Positions 10,701 to 22,800 of a stretch of 64,000 nt of DNA are shown piece after piece. Source of the DNA: Casuarius casuarius (lineage: Eukaryota > Chordata > Aves > Casuariiformes > Casuariidae). A program made the position numbers and the translations under genes. Where the stretch lies: the NCBI GenBank assembly GCA_003342895.1, contig PTFA01000028.1:2544091-2608090 (forward strand), written 5' to 3'. Positions within the stretch are counted from its first letter, which is position 1, and each line of letters begins with the position of its first letter. The notes below the pieces were generated by a model. It made no database searches and was not told the DNA's origin. It was given only the letters and a program-made list of their open reading frames with translations.

Positions 10701-12464
10701 CATAGTACTAGTTTGGGTTTTTTGTTTTTTTTTTAGCTCAATCAAAACAACATTTTTTGATAATATCAACCTACTATTTGGCTAAATGCCATTGACTAGT
10801 GCAGATAGAGAAGCTGCCTCTGTCATTACACATGCAGATCTCACTGGCTATTTAAAGCTGTTTTCCTTTCACAAATTTCATACATCGTGTGATTAACTCT
10901 ATGGAATCTTTCCAATAGGTACCATGAACAGAATGGAATTACAGCTCTACATGACTTTAAATTTGGGCCCCTATTTATGAGGCTGTGTTATGAGCTGGAC
11001 CTTGAAACACCTGCAGTAGAACTTATCAAAGATCAGGTAATTTTCCGTATATATTTTGAAAATTGTTACTATTCCAGTCTGAGTGACTGGTATGCTACGT
11101 ATGTGAGCTCAGATTCTTGAAGCAGATCTGTTGCAGTAACAAAGATATCTATAACATATTAGCTTAAAGATTTGATTACCAGGTTTTGACATTAAAAAAA
11201 AAAAAAAAAGGTGTGGCAGTCTTCTGAAGTCCCTTGGATTATTTATACCAACAGATATACCATGCTACTCTGTACTCGAAACTCCCTTTGAACTCTGTAG
11301 AGACAGTGTAATATTAATCAGCTCAGGTACTCAACCATTTTTATTGTGAAGAAACTATTACAAAGACCTGTTTCTGAACAGTTATTTGCAACTGTGAAAT
11401 GCTATATAAATGTTGTTGTGTGCCATTATGACAAGATATATATCATGTCCAACATCTAATACATAAGAAAGAATCTGTGCAATAATATTGTATGCTTGAA
11501 ACTCCCTGGGAGCCAGTGGAAAGTCAGGTCTATGCTGTTAGTTCAACAAGAAACTATGGGATATACCTAGCCAAATACAGGAGAACTATCACTTGGACTA
11601 CTAATGTTCTTAAACTAGGCATGTGTATGAGTGTCCTTTTCTGTTTGGTTGGTTTTGTTTTTACATTGAGACCTGTGTCATTGAAACAGATCCCATAGTG
11701 GTTGCAGGACTTAGTAGCTGATGGACAGTACGAGATAATGGAGGGTAATATGCAGTGTCACTGTAACTCTTCTTCAGAGGCTGCCACAGTTCAGACTCAA
11801 CAGTTCTGTCATTTTATTATGGATATTCACGTTCTCCCAATGCACAGGGAGTTTGGACTGGAATGTGAAATATACTTTTTCTTTGTTGTGCTATTATGCT
11901 TGTCATGACTCAAGCCCCTGCGCTGATCTGCTCATCATTTGGTACTGAGTAGCAGAAAATTCCTTCAGTATCATGGTGATGGTACTTTACCCCAAAGATG
12001 TTGGTAATTAGCTTAACTGTCATATAACATATTAGCAAAATATGTCATTTGAAACAAGTAGTGGAAATCTCTGGGAAATTTCTGTTTAATTTTAAAGTGA
12101 GCTTTTCAGCATACTGAGTCACTGGTATTTTAGTGATTACTTGACAGAGGAATGGTCAGGGAACCCAGAGAGATATATTTTGAACTTGTAAAGATGGGGC
12201 TCATTTCTGGTAGGAGAACCTTCTCAGTGCTGTGAGCAATAACTGTAGTAGTCACTGCATGCAGTCACTCTAATAACTTTCTTTAAGCTTGCTCTGTTTA
12301 TATACTTCTTTTCCAGAACTTGCATGGTTTTTTCTCAGAGAGTACATCATTCCATATTCTGATGACTATGTTGTTTAAAAAGGGCCTTTATGAAAGTAAG
12401 TACTGTGTTTGTTAAGCCAAATGCATTTTGAGGAGGATGCTTCTCGCATGTGCGTGTGTGCATG

Positions 12465-12510
<46 letters not shown>

Positions 12511-15500
12511 TATATATATAAAAAAAGAATACTTCTGAGTGATGTGTGGTTGTGGAGGACCAAACATCATATAAATCTCTGTCAAAGAGATGTCAAAGAA
12601 CTGCACTATGGTGTGTAATAGCAGTGGAAGGCTTTACCTGGTTCATACTTGCAATGGTATTCTTACCTCCCCTCTTGCTAGTACAGAAGGGTGATTATAC
12701 AGGAGGGCCTTTTTTTTTCCTAACCCCTTTTCTCTGAAGGCTTAACAGCTCTTTGATTTGCAGTTTTGCATACCTTTTTGTTTTCCCCATTCAAAGTTTG
12801 TTTTACTTGGATTTTGGAACAGGAATTTCTACAAGATATTTTTCTGGCAATTTAGCATTCATGTCAGAGCAGGGAAGAATACTCTTTTTCCCTTTATAAA
12901 ACAAGCTGGAGGCTTCTGTTTGTCTCACTAGTGTGCACAGAGTAGTTACTGCAACATCTAAGCCAAAAAAAAAAAAAAATCACAGTTTGACCCTACTTTT
13001 TTTTAGTCACTGCTGGTACAGCCTTAAATTTGTGAACTAACACTGCTGCATTTTTGACAGATGCTTTGGAAGTTCTCATAGAAATGAAAAAACAAGGTAT
13101 ACCTTTCAACAAAGAAACCTATCTACTTGCTTTTGCGATATGCTACAAACTGGTAAGTATTTTCTTATTGCCCTATGACAAAGTGGTTGAATTGTCTTTT
13201 CTCTCACTTATTTTTGGGGGATTTTAAAATTTCCGTAGGTTCCCTGTCATGATTTCTTATCTAATGCAAATATTTTAGACATATTAAAGCCATACACAGC
13301 TTCATTGTATATGATGCGGTGCATGTATATAGCTTTCTGTGTAAACTAGTGTCACAAAGCAAATATCTAGAGTGTTAGATATAATCGTTAAGAGGCAAAT
13401 TTGATACAGCAGTTGATTAAATGATAAGCATTCTTTCTCTGGGACCTCTGCATCTTTGTGCATTCTGCACTTGAGCTGCAATAGTGTTTGTTTGTTTTGT
13501 CTGGCTGCTTTAAACAAGGCATACATGGTATGTTCTTTGTCAGACATCTCCCCTTCTTTTTTTCCATCTTCCTCCAAGTAACTCTTGAGCTGTTTCTGCA
13601 ATTGCACCTAAATTTTAAAAGGCATTTGCAAATATAATCTGTTCATACATATCTGATAAAAATGAGCAACTGAATGGAGAAAAGAAACCTAAATGAATGC
13701 CTTCAGTGAGAGACAGGCTGCCCCTTAAGCTCAACTGTGTTATCAGATCAGACAGAGAGACAGAACACAGAGCAAGAAACTAGGCTACAGAGGTTCCTCA
13801 ACTGTTTCCCTAGAACAGTTTTCTTTTTGTAGCAAAGTGAGATCCCCAAACTCCTTTCTTTTGCTCTTCCTCTTCAAATATGAATCAGTAGAAAACTGTG
13901 TTTCAATTTCTTCCTTTTTCTTAAGGAATAAAGTCACTGGCTGAGGGAAAAATGATACCACTGGATTAAACTTCTCAAATTTCTCAGTTAAGCATACAGT
14001 GAAACTGATGATGCATATGTAATAAAGAGTTGCCCTGAAACAGTAGCCCATCAGTAATTTCTGTGGTGCTTCTGAAATCCTCAGTTCCAATGAATTGAGG
14101 CTGCCTTTAGAAAGTCAGGGGAAACAGGAATAGTCATGTGGCTGTGGTGTTTAGAGAGTGGGACAGTAGATGGAGAACACTCAAAAAGAGAAGAGCTGTG
14201 GAAACTGCTATTAGAAACAGCTGGTCGTGTCTGTTTACAACAGAGAATCGGGCCCATCATTACTTGTTCAGTGAGTTGATGAGAATAGAGGGGAAATGAT
14301 TCTAAACAGCCATCCAGTTGTTCTAACAGCCACAGTAAATTTCTTTTTACATTAAGATAAAATACTACCAATAGGGGAATAAGCTGTATTAACCCTTTGT
14401 GCAGTAAAGAGGATTAGATGGAGATCTTTCAAAAGCCTAATCTGTTCGTTCATTCTGCTATTAGTGGTATATGCTAAAACTTCAAGCTAAGAGGGGACAC
14501 TGCTTAGCTCAAAATCTTTTTGCTAAAGATGCAACGTAAGAAGCTCAGGAAAATTCTTCAATAGGTTCAATATGCACTACCTGAATGCAGGAGATAATGG
14601 AGCTGGCATTGTTAACAGCAGTGCTGAATTTGTACCTGGTTAATTCTTGGTTTCTTTTGAATAACTGTGTTAGGGACCACCTCAGAAAAATGTACAGGGC
14701 TTAAAGCTGGGATTATTTCTAGTGGACAAACAGAGGAATTGATGTTTAATCTTTGTACACAATTGCTTTTGAGGTCAATTATTGGGATGTTTTAAATCAT
14801 TGTAAGGCACTTCTTTCCTCTAAGGTAAACAGACGGTCATCCTTTTAGTGCAGGAAATGGCAGTAGGCCTTCTGATGGCAACAGAATGCATATGTAATAG
14901 TACTCAATCTCTTGGTGGTCAGAATATTTCTAAATTTTCAAAGAACTTGTGGGACTTCTCTTGTGGTTCAAAAGGTGTTTTAACAAGCTGTACAGGCCAT
15001 CCAGCAGTAGAATGGAAAAGTATCTTCTAAGCACCCTAAGGAAGACCCTATCCCTAAAGGCTTGTATTTTGCAGCAGTGGCACTTTGAACAGTAAGAACA
15101 GAAATTGACACAAAACAATAGGAAGCAACATGAAGGCTGTTATCCAAAACAGTGGTACCAGTTATTTCAGAAACCTTGCTGCTGCCAATTGTTAAGTTCA
15201 GCAGGTATTAATTTGTTTGGGGTCCAAACAGCTCTACTTACAATTTCCAGTATGAGAAGCATTGTTCTTGAATTGGTTTGTAAGATAATATACAAGCAAA
15301 CTCATTGGATTTTACTGTGGACTCCTATTGAAAGTAATGACATTATTTTTGTTACAGTATGTCATTCACAACAATAGTTTGCAGATTGCTTATGCCCATA
15401 ATGCTAAGTGTGCAGGTAAATCCTGACTTTTGGAGTACTTGATTGCAAATTGAAAGAGAAGGTGGAACACTGATGTAAGTTTTACTTTCCAGAAATAATG

Positions 15501-18500
15501 CAAACTTTCCATGCTGGAAAACAGGCAAATATCTAAGCTGTTGCATTAGAATATCTGTTCTGGAAACACTTTCTGTAAGATTTATTCTGTAAGAGTCGGA
15601 CTCAAAACTGAAAAATATTCAAATTTGTACATACTAAGGTCTCCGGTTAATGGTGCTGAATAGCCCAATGCTTAGAAAACATTGATTTCCGCCTCCCCAC
15701 CCTTCCACCCACCCACCCACCCACCCCCTCAACTGCTCGATGTAGATGCTAGAGTACAGGGAGGAGGAAAAGTCAGCTTTCCTCCTGACTTGGGAATGAT
15801 ACAAAAGTGGAAGGGAAAGTATCTGTTGCTTTTAGCAGACTGCCAGGGGTTATTTTATCTCTTGTAGCAGCTGAAACAGTCAGAGCAAGGCATAGTTATT
15901 ACATTAAAATAATGGAAGTTATTTTTACCCTCTTCTGAACTCTGTAGCTCTGAATATCATCTTTTGGTGGTGTTTCTCAAGAAGTGCTGGTTGAGTTCGG
16001 ATGTAGAAGTAATTGCCTCGCTAATCTTACAGTGTGTTGACTTCTGAATGCAGTGAACTTAGGCTTCTACAGTTGCCTACAGCCCTTTCAGGTCACAGAA
16101 TTAACAATTGCAGCTTAGATTGAAATTTCTACACAGGACAGCCTGGAGTCTTGCAAAATCTCTGCAAAGCTGCTTGAAGAAGCACAGCTAAAGGGTGACA
16201 CATTACCACTACGAGCATTCTACTTTGCTGTGACGTTTGCTCTGAAACAGGTACAGTGCTGCTTATTTTGATTTATTGCTGAATCTCTATGCATGCCTTG
16301 CAATATGAGAGTAGAAGAAAGCAAACATGGAGATCATGTTGCATGCATGATCTATGCAATAACTTCAAGTGCTATAATTTTTATGCCCCTGAAAGAGTAG
16401 GACTGTAGGCAACTCCTACATAAAGTGAATACGGAAATTCTGAAATCTAACCATACGTCTTGAGTCTAATGCACAGGTGCGTTTTGTGCCACTGACAATG
16501 TCACATGGCAGAATTTTCTTCCAAAATAGAAGAGAGTTGGGCCAGCAGGTTTAGATGTAACCATGGACCCAGTCCTGCAGATGCTGCTGTGTTTAGTGAT
16601 GGTTTCCTTTATATACAATAAAAACAATAATTTTAAAGTATTTGCATAGTCAGCTCCTCAAAATGTTTATCTGGGGGGCATACTTAAAGGCTATAATGTG
16701 TATTGCCCTGCTGCTTGGGAGATGGTGTATCTTTCTCCACATGTAGCTTTAGGGTAAGGTTTTCCTTATAACTCATGCTTAAACCCTGCCATGAAAAGGA
16801 TCCGAGGCAGTAGAGGGTGAAAGATTGACAGGACAGTAGCAATTAGGAAACCCTAAAGTCTAATCTTTTCTCTCCCATTAATTTGTATGTCTTGAGCAAA
16901 TTTTGAGCCCTCTCTGTTTTTTGTCTAAAAGTCTCTCCATGAGCACTATAAGACCTAGTGATTTGATGTTATTCATGGATATAAATGTGTGAAGTAGCAT
17001 TGGTATAAATTTTGGTGTTAATTCCATGGTCTCTTTGCATTGTCTCTGGGAACAGTAGAGACTGAACAACAGCGTCATCAAAATTTATTTATTCATGTGC
17101 ATGGTAGCATGATGGGGCTTCTCATTGATGTTGAGGTTAAAACCCAAAATCTCTAGCCATGAAATGTATGAAATCCTTGATGCCTTTGTTTTTTATAAGA
17201 ATTAGGTAAAATTTTCTTTTTGCAAATAGAATAATGATTACACTTAATTATTCCTAAACTGTATAGTCTTTGGCAACATGTCTTGCTACAAGAAAGATAT
17301 CTTCATCCCAAGTATCTGATGCTGGTCTAGTAAACGTCAGTGTAACATTTATTGTCTGTAGAAATCATTTGATGTCATAGATATAGTACTGTAGAGGAGT
17401 ATGGCTAGAAGGTTAAAAAGTTCTGGACAGGAAGAATAACCAATATTAACATAAGCTACATTTTATTTAAGTGCTCTATCTAGCATGTGCCAGACTCTGA
17501 GCATGTGTAGTTCTTTTATCTTTTAGGTGCTCTCATGCTCAGTATTGGTAACATGTTTCGTTTCCCTACTGATCTGAGACCTGAGATTTGAAAATACTGT
17601 CTGATTTGCTAATGAGCCAGATGACATGGGAACTACAACATGGGTGTTCCTTTTACAGGCTGGGTGCTGAATGAGGCTTTTTGGTGAAGGGGGTTTAGAG
17701 GTTTAGACTGCTTTGTGATTCATTGACAAGTTGTAAGAACTCATTTTTCTTGAACTTTTATTGTGAAAATGTGCCGCACATGTATAATTATATATTTGTT
17801 TTTATTTCTAATTCCTTCCTAGAATGATGTGGCAAAAGCCCAATTCTATTATTCTCAGATAATGAAAACGGAAAACAAACTATACAATAACATTAGCGTA
17901 AGTATGCTTGCTTTGTATTAGAGTTGTACAGAGAAATATGCTATCCTGGACAAACAACTCTCAAGTGCAAAGTAGCAGAAGGCCAGGTTCTTAGCAGCAT
18001 ATGCTTACCTCAGTAAAGTCGCTGAGTTTACTTTGTCTGCCAGCAGACAATTTCTGTCAGCTGGATGAGTTACACTAGAAGTTAAAAGAGAAAAAAATCT
18101 TTCTCTTTTTTTTTTCCCCCTTCTCTTTTAATTGACTTCTTACTAAAGATGGGAAGTAGACTGGTCCTACATCAATGAGTATAGACCTGAGAAAAATTTC
18201 TAGTTATGACATTATGACTTTTTTCCCATCTGTTGCTGAAAGAGATTAAAACACCATAGCTCCAAGTAAATGTCTTCTGTGGCTCTGCTCTGCTCACTTC
18301 AGGCCTGCTTCAACCCTATGAGCCTTAACTATGTGTGTACATACAACAAATTATTTCTCTACAACCTGAGAGAAAGTCTGCTGTGCATGTCCTGTAAGTG
18401 ATCTCTACAAGCTACAGAAAAAAACACTTTATTCCAGAACAGTTAATGCAGTTCCTTCAGAGGAGTTCTGCCTCCAGGCAGAATCAGTCATTCCCTTTGC

Positions 18501-19769
18501 CTTCTTCATGATTAATGGTTTATCAGCATCTAGAAATATATTTTCTTCCTGCTTTGCTTCATAATGTCTTCCTCTAACACTTTTTTAAAAAGACTTGCTT
18601 TCTGATGATAAGTATTGTTTGTGTGGTGTGGATTTTATCTTATTTTATTTTTCAGATTCTTGTCCAACTCAAGTCTGGTTCACTAGAAGAAGTAATAAGG
18701 ACATTAGAGGCAGCAGTGGCAGTAGATACTCCACCCTTTGTGAAAAAAATTGAGTTTTCTGAACAGGTGGTGAGTATACAATAATGAACTGCACCAGTAG
18801 AAAGCATAGCATCACTGATGCACCCGGGTCAGGGATACAGGCCTGAGAGGAGGTTCATGATGTTTTGCTAAACCAGGGTGGTGACTGTTCGGTTACAGAA
18901 CTTCAGGTGCCCAAGTTCATCCAACTTTGTTGCAGTAGATGTTGTATGTATCAGTGTTGTATTTTGATTTTTGTTTGACAAATTTATAACACTTACTAAA
19001 AGACCAAACATTAGTCTTAACCTGTTCCTTCTACAGTAAGTTATTGATCAACAGTGTTTAGCAGATTCACTCATTCATGAGTTCATACTCTGTGTATATG
19101 GCATAGTTTACTGAAATTTTCAGTGTTCTGGAATATGACTTTCATTGATCAGGACTGTAAATTTAGTATGTTAGATAATACAGTAGAAATAATTGTGCTG
19201 ATCTGGAAAAGAGGTTCCAGGAAGGAATTATGTTGCCTGGGTTTAAATAGAAAATAATTGTGTTAGTCTGTGCTAGGATTGAAAACAAGACTGTGCAACT
19301 TTAAGGAAGTTTTTAATCTAATATACTCTAATTGGTATCTACTGCATGTCCACCATTGCCTGATGGTGTGTAATGTGCGCTGCTTAAAAATCTATTCTTA
19401 CATGTCACTGTGTCGGTCTTTTATCTTATGTTGTCCGGCTTCTCCTCCCCCCCCCCACCCCTTTATTCTTTGAGTGAGCGCTTGTCTGGAATATAGTGTC
19501 TTCACTTGCTGACATGTAACAGTATGTCATTTACCCATCCTTAGCTGGCTGCAGTCAGAGAAAAGATGGAAGAAAACCCTGTCCTTTCTGCCAAATTAGG
19601 AGATATTTATGCCAGACTACAAGCTTCAGGACGAATAACCACTTGCACGCTGGACGACATGCTTTTCCAGGTTCCTAGTTCAAAGAAGAACTGTGCAAAG
19701 CTTTTAAATCAAAAACAATTGGGCTATCAGGCTGCTAAACCACTTCACTCAAATTTGTTGTTGGAGTAG
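7693..19769 (+). CDS. PTCD2: PTCD2 coding region, exons 2-10 (pentatricopeptide repeat domain protein 2, mitochondrial)
   Basis: PTCD2 is a mitochondrial matrix PPR-domain protein implicated in processing or stability of cytochrome b mRNA and thus in respiratory complex III assembly. Nine exons join without a stop: 7693-7785, 9959-10088, 10919-11036, 12317-12395, 13061-13152, 16137-16250, 17823-17897, 18656-18769 and 19545-19769. All introns are GT-AG and all phases agree. The exons total 1,040 bases, about 346 codons including the stop. With a first exon of about 40 codons this gives the roughly 388 residues usual in the family. Conserved blocks include [52 protein letters not shown] and LAFAICYKL. 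The single PPR motif spans exons 5-6. The gene looks intact apart from the unresolved first exon. Confidence 0.95.
7786..9958 (+). other. PTCD2: PTCD2 intron 2
   Basis: GTATT donor and ATTTTCAG acceptor. AT-rich with a T-run at about 8567-8582. Nothing else recognised. Confidence 0.85.
9959..10088 (+). CDS. PTCD2: PTCD2 exon 3
   Basis: Acceptor TTTTCAG, donor TACAG|GTACTT. Encodes a lysine-rich helix ([17 protein letters not shown]) and the conserved [19 protein letters not shown] block. It ends in phase 2, matching exon 4. Confidence 0.95.
10089..10918 (+). other. PTCD2: PTCD2 intron 3
   Basis: Canonical GT-AG intron. A short open frame at 10368-10565 is not coding-like. Nothing else seen. 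Confidence 0.85.
10919..11036 (+). CDS. PTCD2: PTCD2 exon 4
   Basis: Acceptor CCAATAG, donor GATCAG|GTAATT. Encodes YHEQNG, then [16 protein letters not shown] and AVELIKDQ, among the best conserved blocks of the family. Confidence 0.96.
11037..12316 (+). other. PTCD2: PTCD2 intron 4
   Basis: Canonical intron with a poly(A) run at about 11192-11209. Two short open frames (11492-11698, 11702-11908) have no recognisable content. Confidence 0.85.
12317..12395 (+). CDS. PTCD2: PTCD2 exon 5 (first helix of the PPR motif)
   Basis: Acceptor TCTTTTCCAG, donor GAAA|GTAAGT. Encodes [20 protein letters not shown] and KKGLYE. The [17 protein letters not shown] part is helix A of the single recognisable PPR motif. 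Confidence 0.95.
12396..13060 (+). other. PTCD2: PTCD2 intron 5
   Basis: Strong GTAAGT donor 50 bases before the TA/CA microsatellite; acceptor TTTTTGACAG. A poly(A) run lies at about 12965-12979. Confidence 0.9.
12447..12526. repeat. Microsatellite (TG/TA/CA dinucleotides)
   Basis: Alternating purine-pyrimidine tract in PTCD2 intron 5: a GT-rich start, a long TA run, a CA run, then TA again. It creates spurious isoleucine/tyrosine/histidine open frames on both strands. Confidence 0.95.
13061..13152 (+). CDS. PTCD2: PTCD2 exon 6 (second helix of the PPR motif)
   Basis: Acceptor TTTTTGACAG, donor AAACTG|GTAAGT. Encodes [20 protein letters not shown] (PPR helix B and linker) followed by [10 protein letters not shown]. 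Confidence 0.96.
13153..16136 (+). other. PTCD2: PTCD2 intron 6 (largest placed intron)
   Basis: Three kilobases without recognisable coding sequence; several open frames of 60-100 codons on both strands have no known domain. It contains a short CCAC tandem repeat at 15705-15728. Confidence 0.85.
15705..15728. repeat. Simple repeat (CCAC)n
   Basis: About six tandem CCAC units in PTCD2 intron 6. Confidence 0.9.
16137..16250 (+). CDS. PTCD2: PTCD2 exon 7
   Basis: Acceptor TCTACACAG, donor AAACAG|GTACAG, 38 whole codons. Encodes [20 protein letters not shown] and a following [12 protein letters not shown] block, matching the SPESFKICTTLREEALLKGE region of mammalian PTCD2. Confidence 0.95.
16251..17822 (+). 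other. PTCD2: PTCD2 intron 7
   Basis: Phase 0 GT-AG intron. AT-rich; nothing recognisable inside. Confidence 0.85.
17823..17897 (+). CDS. PTCD2: PTCD2 exon 8
   Basis: Acceptor TTCCTTCCTAG, donor ATTAGC|GTAAGT, 25 whole codons. Encodes [19 protein letters not shown]. This aligns with the NEMAKAVSIFSQIMNPE block of the family. Confidence 0.94.
17898..18655 (+). other. PTCD2: PTCD2 intron 8
   Basis: Phase 0 intron with a strong GTAAGT donor and a T-rich acceptor (TTATTTTTCAG). No other feature. Confidence 0.85.
18656..18769 (+). CDS. PTCD2: PTCD2 exon 9
   Basis: Acceptor TTTTTCAG. Encodes [20 protein letters not shown], then [13 protein letters not shown]. Two donors are possible, CAG|GTG or CAGGTG|GTGAGT. 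The second is stronger and restores the conserved EQVLAAVREK junction with exon 10, so it was chosen. Confidence 0.93.
18770..19544 (+). other. PTCD2: PTCD2 intron 9
   Basis: Phase 0 intron. It contains a C-run at 19447-19457. Nothing else recognised. Confidence 0.85.
19545..19769 (+). CDS. PTCD2: PTCD2 exon 10, C-terminal coding part
   Basis: Acceptor ATCCTTAG. Encodes [18 protein letters not shown], then [20 protein letters not shown] and a tail ending in HSNLLLE before TAG. The mammalian protein ends similarly (SQSLLAE), so the C terminus is complete. Confidence 0.96.
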   Translation: MAAVREKMEENPVLSAKLGDIYARLQASGRITTCTLDDMLFQVPSSKKNCAKLLNQKQLGYQAAKPLHSNLLLE

Positions 19770-19817
19770 TTTGATGATAAACTGAACTGTAATTACCACT
19801 ACTTAGAAGCATGTTTG

Positions 19818-19823
19818 AATAAA
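19818..19823 (+). terminator. PTCD2: Poly(A) signal of PTCD2
   Basis: AATAAA 49 bases after the PTCD2 stop codon, followed by a GT-rich stretch (TTGCTTGTGTG) that could be the downstream element. This implies a very short 3' untranslated region; longer isoforms are possible. Confidence 0.7.
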
Positions 19824-19840
19824 ACATCTTGTCACTTCCT

Positions 19841-22800
19841 CCACTCTGGGCAATTGTTTAAGTTGCTTGTGTGAAACTGCATTTTAAACACGTATCATGT
19901 GGCTTCTGTGTTTGAATTTTCATGCCGCAAATAAGTCATGAAGGTGGGTATTTCTTTTCGTTCCAAAATGGAGTGATCAGAATGTTTTGAATTTTTCCTC
20001 AAGTACTTAAATCAGGATTTTCCTATACTGAATGTCCTAGGTGAAGTGAACAAAAATAGTATGTGTATCTGACCTGACTTTTGTGGTTCATGAAAAGAAA
20101 ATTTGGTGTTCATCAGATGCGATGTTCTTACTGTGGATAGATGCAGTCCAGACCCTAGATGAAAGAATATCCAAGTGCATTAACTGTTTGTTCAAATTTT
20201 GTATGTCTCAAGATACTAAATGCATCAGATGCTTGCTTTGTTCTATACTTCTCTTATCTTCCTCTTAAGAAATGACTATACTGCTTTTTGTTTTTTGGTT
20301 TTTTTAATCAAAAGGGATTGTGGAAATACTATGGAAGATAGTATGGAAAGCCAGAAAGGTAGCTGACTGGTTGTTTTCTCACTGGGAGGAGATTTGTGAA
20401 CAAAAGTCCTCTCAGAGTGAGCGGCCCTACGTCTTGCTGCTTTTAGATTGTATTTTTGATAAGACTCCCAAGACAAGCAGATTTTGATACAAATTTGCAA
20501 TTAAGTCTAGTCCTAGCAAGTATGATTCAAGCTATGGGTGAATTATGCAGACGAGATGCAATTCTAGCCTAAAATTTGGTCATGAAAACAGGGTAAAGAA
20601 GCTTCAGCTTCAATGATTCTAGGTCAAATGTGGTTGGTTCTATTATGAATGGTTGTTTTGTAACTATTAGTCCTGCATATCCAAAGATCTTTTCTCTTTC
20701 ACCCTCCAGAGTAGAAAGAATTGGAAACAGTGATACCCTGGCTAGTACGTAGGTGATTTGGGGGTATTCGTGTATATGCCTGCTGATTTAAAACTTAGTA
20801 AGCAGTCCTATGAGCACAAGAATGGCTGGAGCCCACCTAGCTTGGTGCTCTCCAAGTTGTTCCTCCTTATCTCTCCTATGAGATTTATTTTACTTTTTAA
20901 TTGTAAAGGTATCCTAAATCAAGCAAATTTTAGAATTCAAAGAATTCCTTCTGTGGATGGATTATACATGCTATATGAAAGTTTTTTGAAGCTGGCGGAT
21001 CACTGAAGAAGCAAGAACCCACCATGCAGGGATATATCTTAAGCCATTAAAGCAAGTTGGAGTAAAATGATACTGGTTTCATTGAGACTCTGGGACTGCA
21101 ATTCATTTCTGTCACTGAAATATTTTGTTGATAACGTTGTTTTGTGCATTTTAGTGTTTATGTGGTGGATGGAATTGTGTGTGTGCATATGTGTAACAAT
21201 TTATCTGTTTGAAATTCATATTGTGTTTTGGAGAAATGTGTGCAATTTTTTATGACTGATTGTACAGGATTTGGTTGAAGTATCACATGCTAGACTCTCA
21301 CTAACATTACAGATGGGTTTTTTTGGAATGCTGATTCTGGAACATCATGTGTAACTTCTAATTTTCCTATGTTATTCAGGAGTTTACAGACTTTTAACAG
21401 TTCCCCTTGGCCTCAGTTGGGAATTCTTTCAATAGTTCCAACACAACACCCTTAAGTACCTCCTGATCTTTCATCCATAAATTTGATACAGGATTTGTAA
21501 AGGCCGCTTTCCGTGTGGCAAGGATTAATTTAAGCAAAATGAAAGGAGTGAGCTAATCCGAGTTTATTCGGGTGCTTGCCTCTCTCAGGGGAAAAACTTG
21601 TGATGTAAAACTATATTTTCATATGCAATAAAAGATAGTTTGACCAGTTTAATCTGTTACATTGCAAATATATCAGATCAGTACTACTAAATTACCTAAT
21701 TTAGCATTTTCATACATGTATTAATTGTGAGTAAGCAGCTTCATCCTAAGGGCCAAGATTACTTGTTATTTGCCTATTTCTCTGATTTGGTTAGGTCGCA
21801 GTTTTGGGCTGGATCCTGACTGCAGCTGAAGCAATGACAACTTCTGCTACTGTAATTCACTCTCAATATAGTCAACATTTTCTGTTCTTTGTTCTCATAA
21901 CTACTGCTTTGCTTGAGATTGACTCAAGCTATTATGTTGGTAATTCGTTTTAAGGAGAAACTCTATTTCCCTCTCTTGGAGGAGGAGAGGAATGCTGTAT
22001 CCATTATGAGCCTATAACAAGCGATATGTCTCTAGATTTGCAAATGGGAGAAAGATTGGTACCAGGAGGGATGGTCTTACAGCTGCTACATCAGGCTTCT
22101 GCACTATTGTCTTCCAAAGCAAAAGGGAACTGACTGACAGTGTGCAGGGATCTAACACTGGGCTAGCATTCCTCCCTGTCATTCAAGTTAAGGGGCTCTA
22201 CAATGAGGGATCTGAAATACCTCGATGTTTAAATAGCCGATAACATTTCACTGGAAAATGAAAGCATGCTCCCCAAAAGATTAAAGAGTAAGTTGAAAGA
22301 AACAGATTGATAAAATTCAGATAGAATATTGGAGGTTGTTCTGGAAGGCTTGTTGAAGACTGGTAATATCCTCAATTATGAAAAGAGGCAAGAGTAAAGA
22401 GCAACTTCTAACATTTATGGAGCTGATTTCAAACAAAGTCTGATTTGTCTCATACAGGTTGTGCAGCTGCTTGGAGTTAATCCAGAAAGCTTTTTTTTGG
22501 GGGGGGGGGGGAAGAGTTGTTTATAAAGTTAGCTTTTTGGTGCGTCAAGGTGCTGAGCACTCTGGCTTTTGTCCAGAAGAGTCTTTAACCACATGCTTAA
22601 TTTGGGGCATTTAAGTGTGGTTGGCTTCTGGTTTCCCAGGGTCAAGCTCAGGAAACCAAACTTGTCTAAAGTTATGCAAATGCATAAATGTTTTGCTGGG
22701 TCAGAATGCTTGGTATTTCGAGGGCTGCATTACTACAGAGCACATCTAGGAGACAGCCTCACAGGAAAGGAATATGCAGTATGATATTGCTGCCAGTGAA

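Noticed and set aside
12375..12618. Isoleucine/tyrosine/histidine-repeat open frames on both strands
   Set aside because: They are direct translations of the TA/CA microsatellite.
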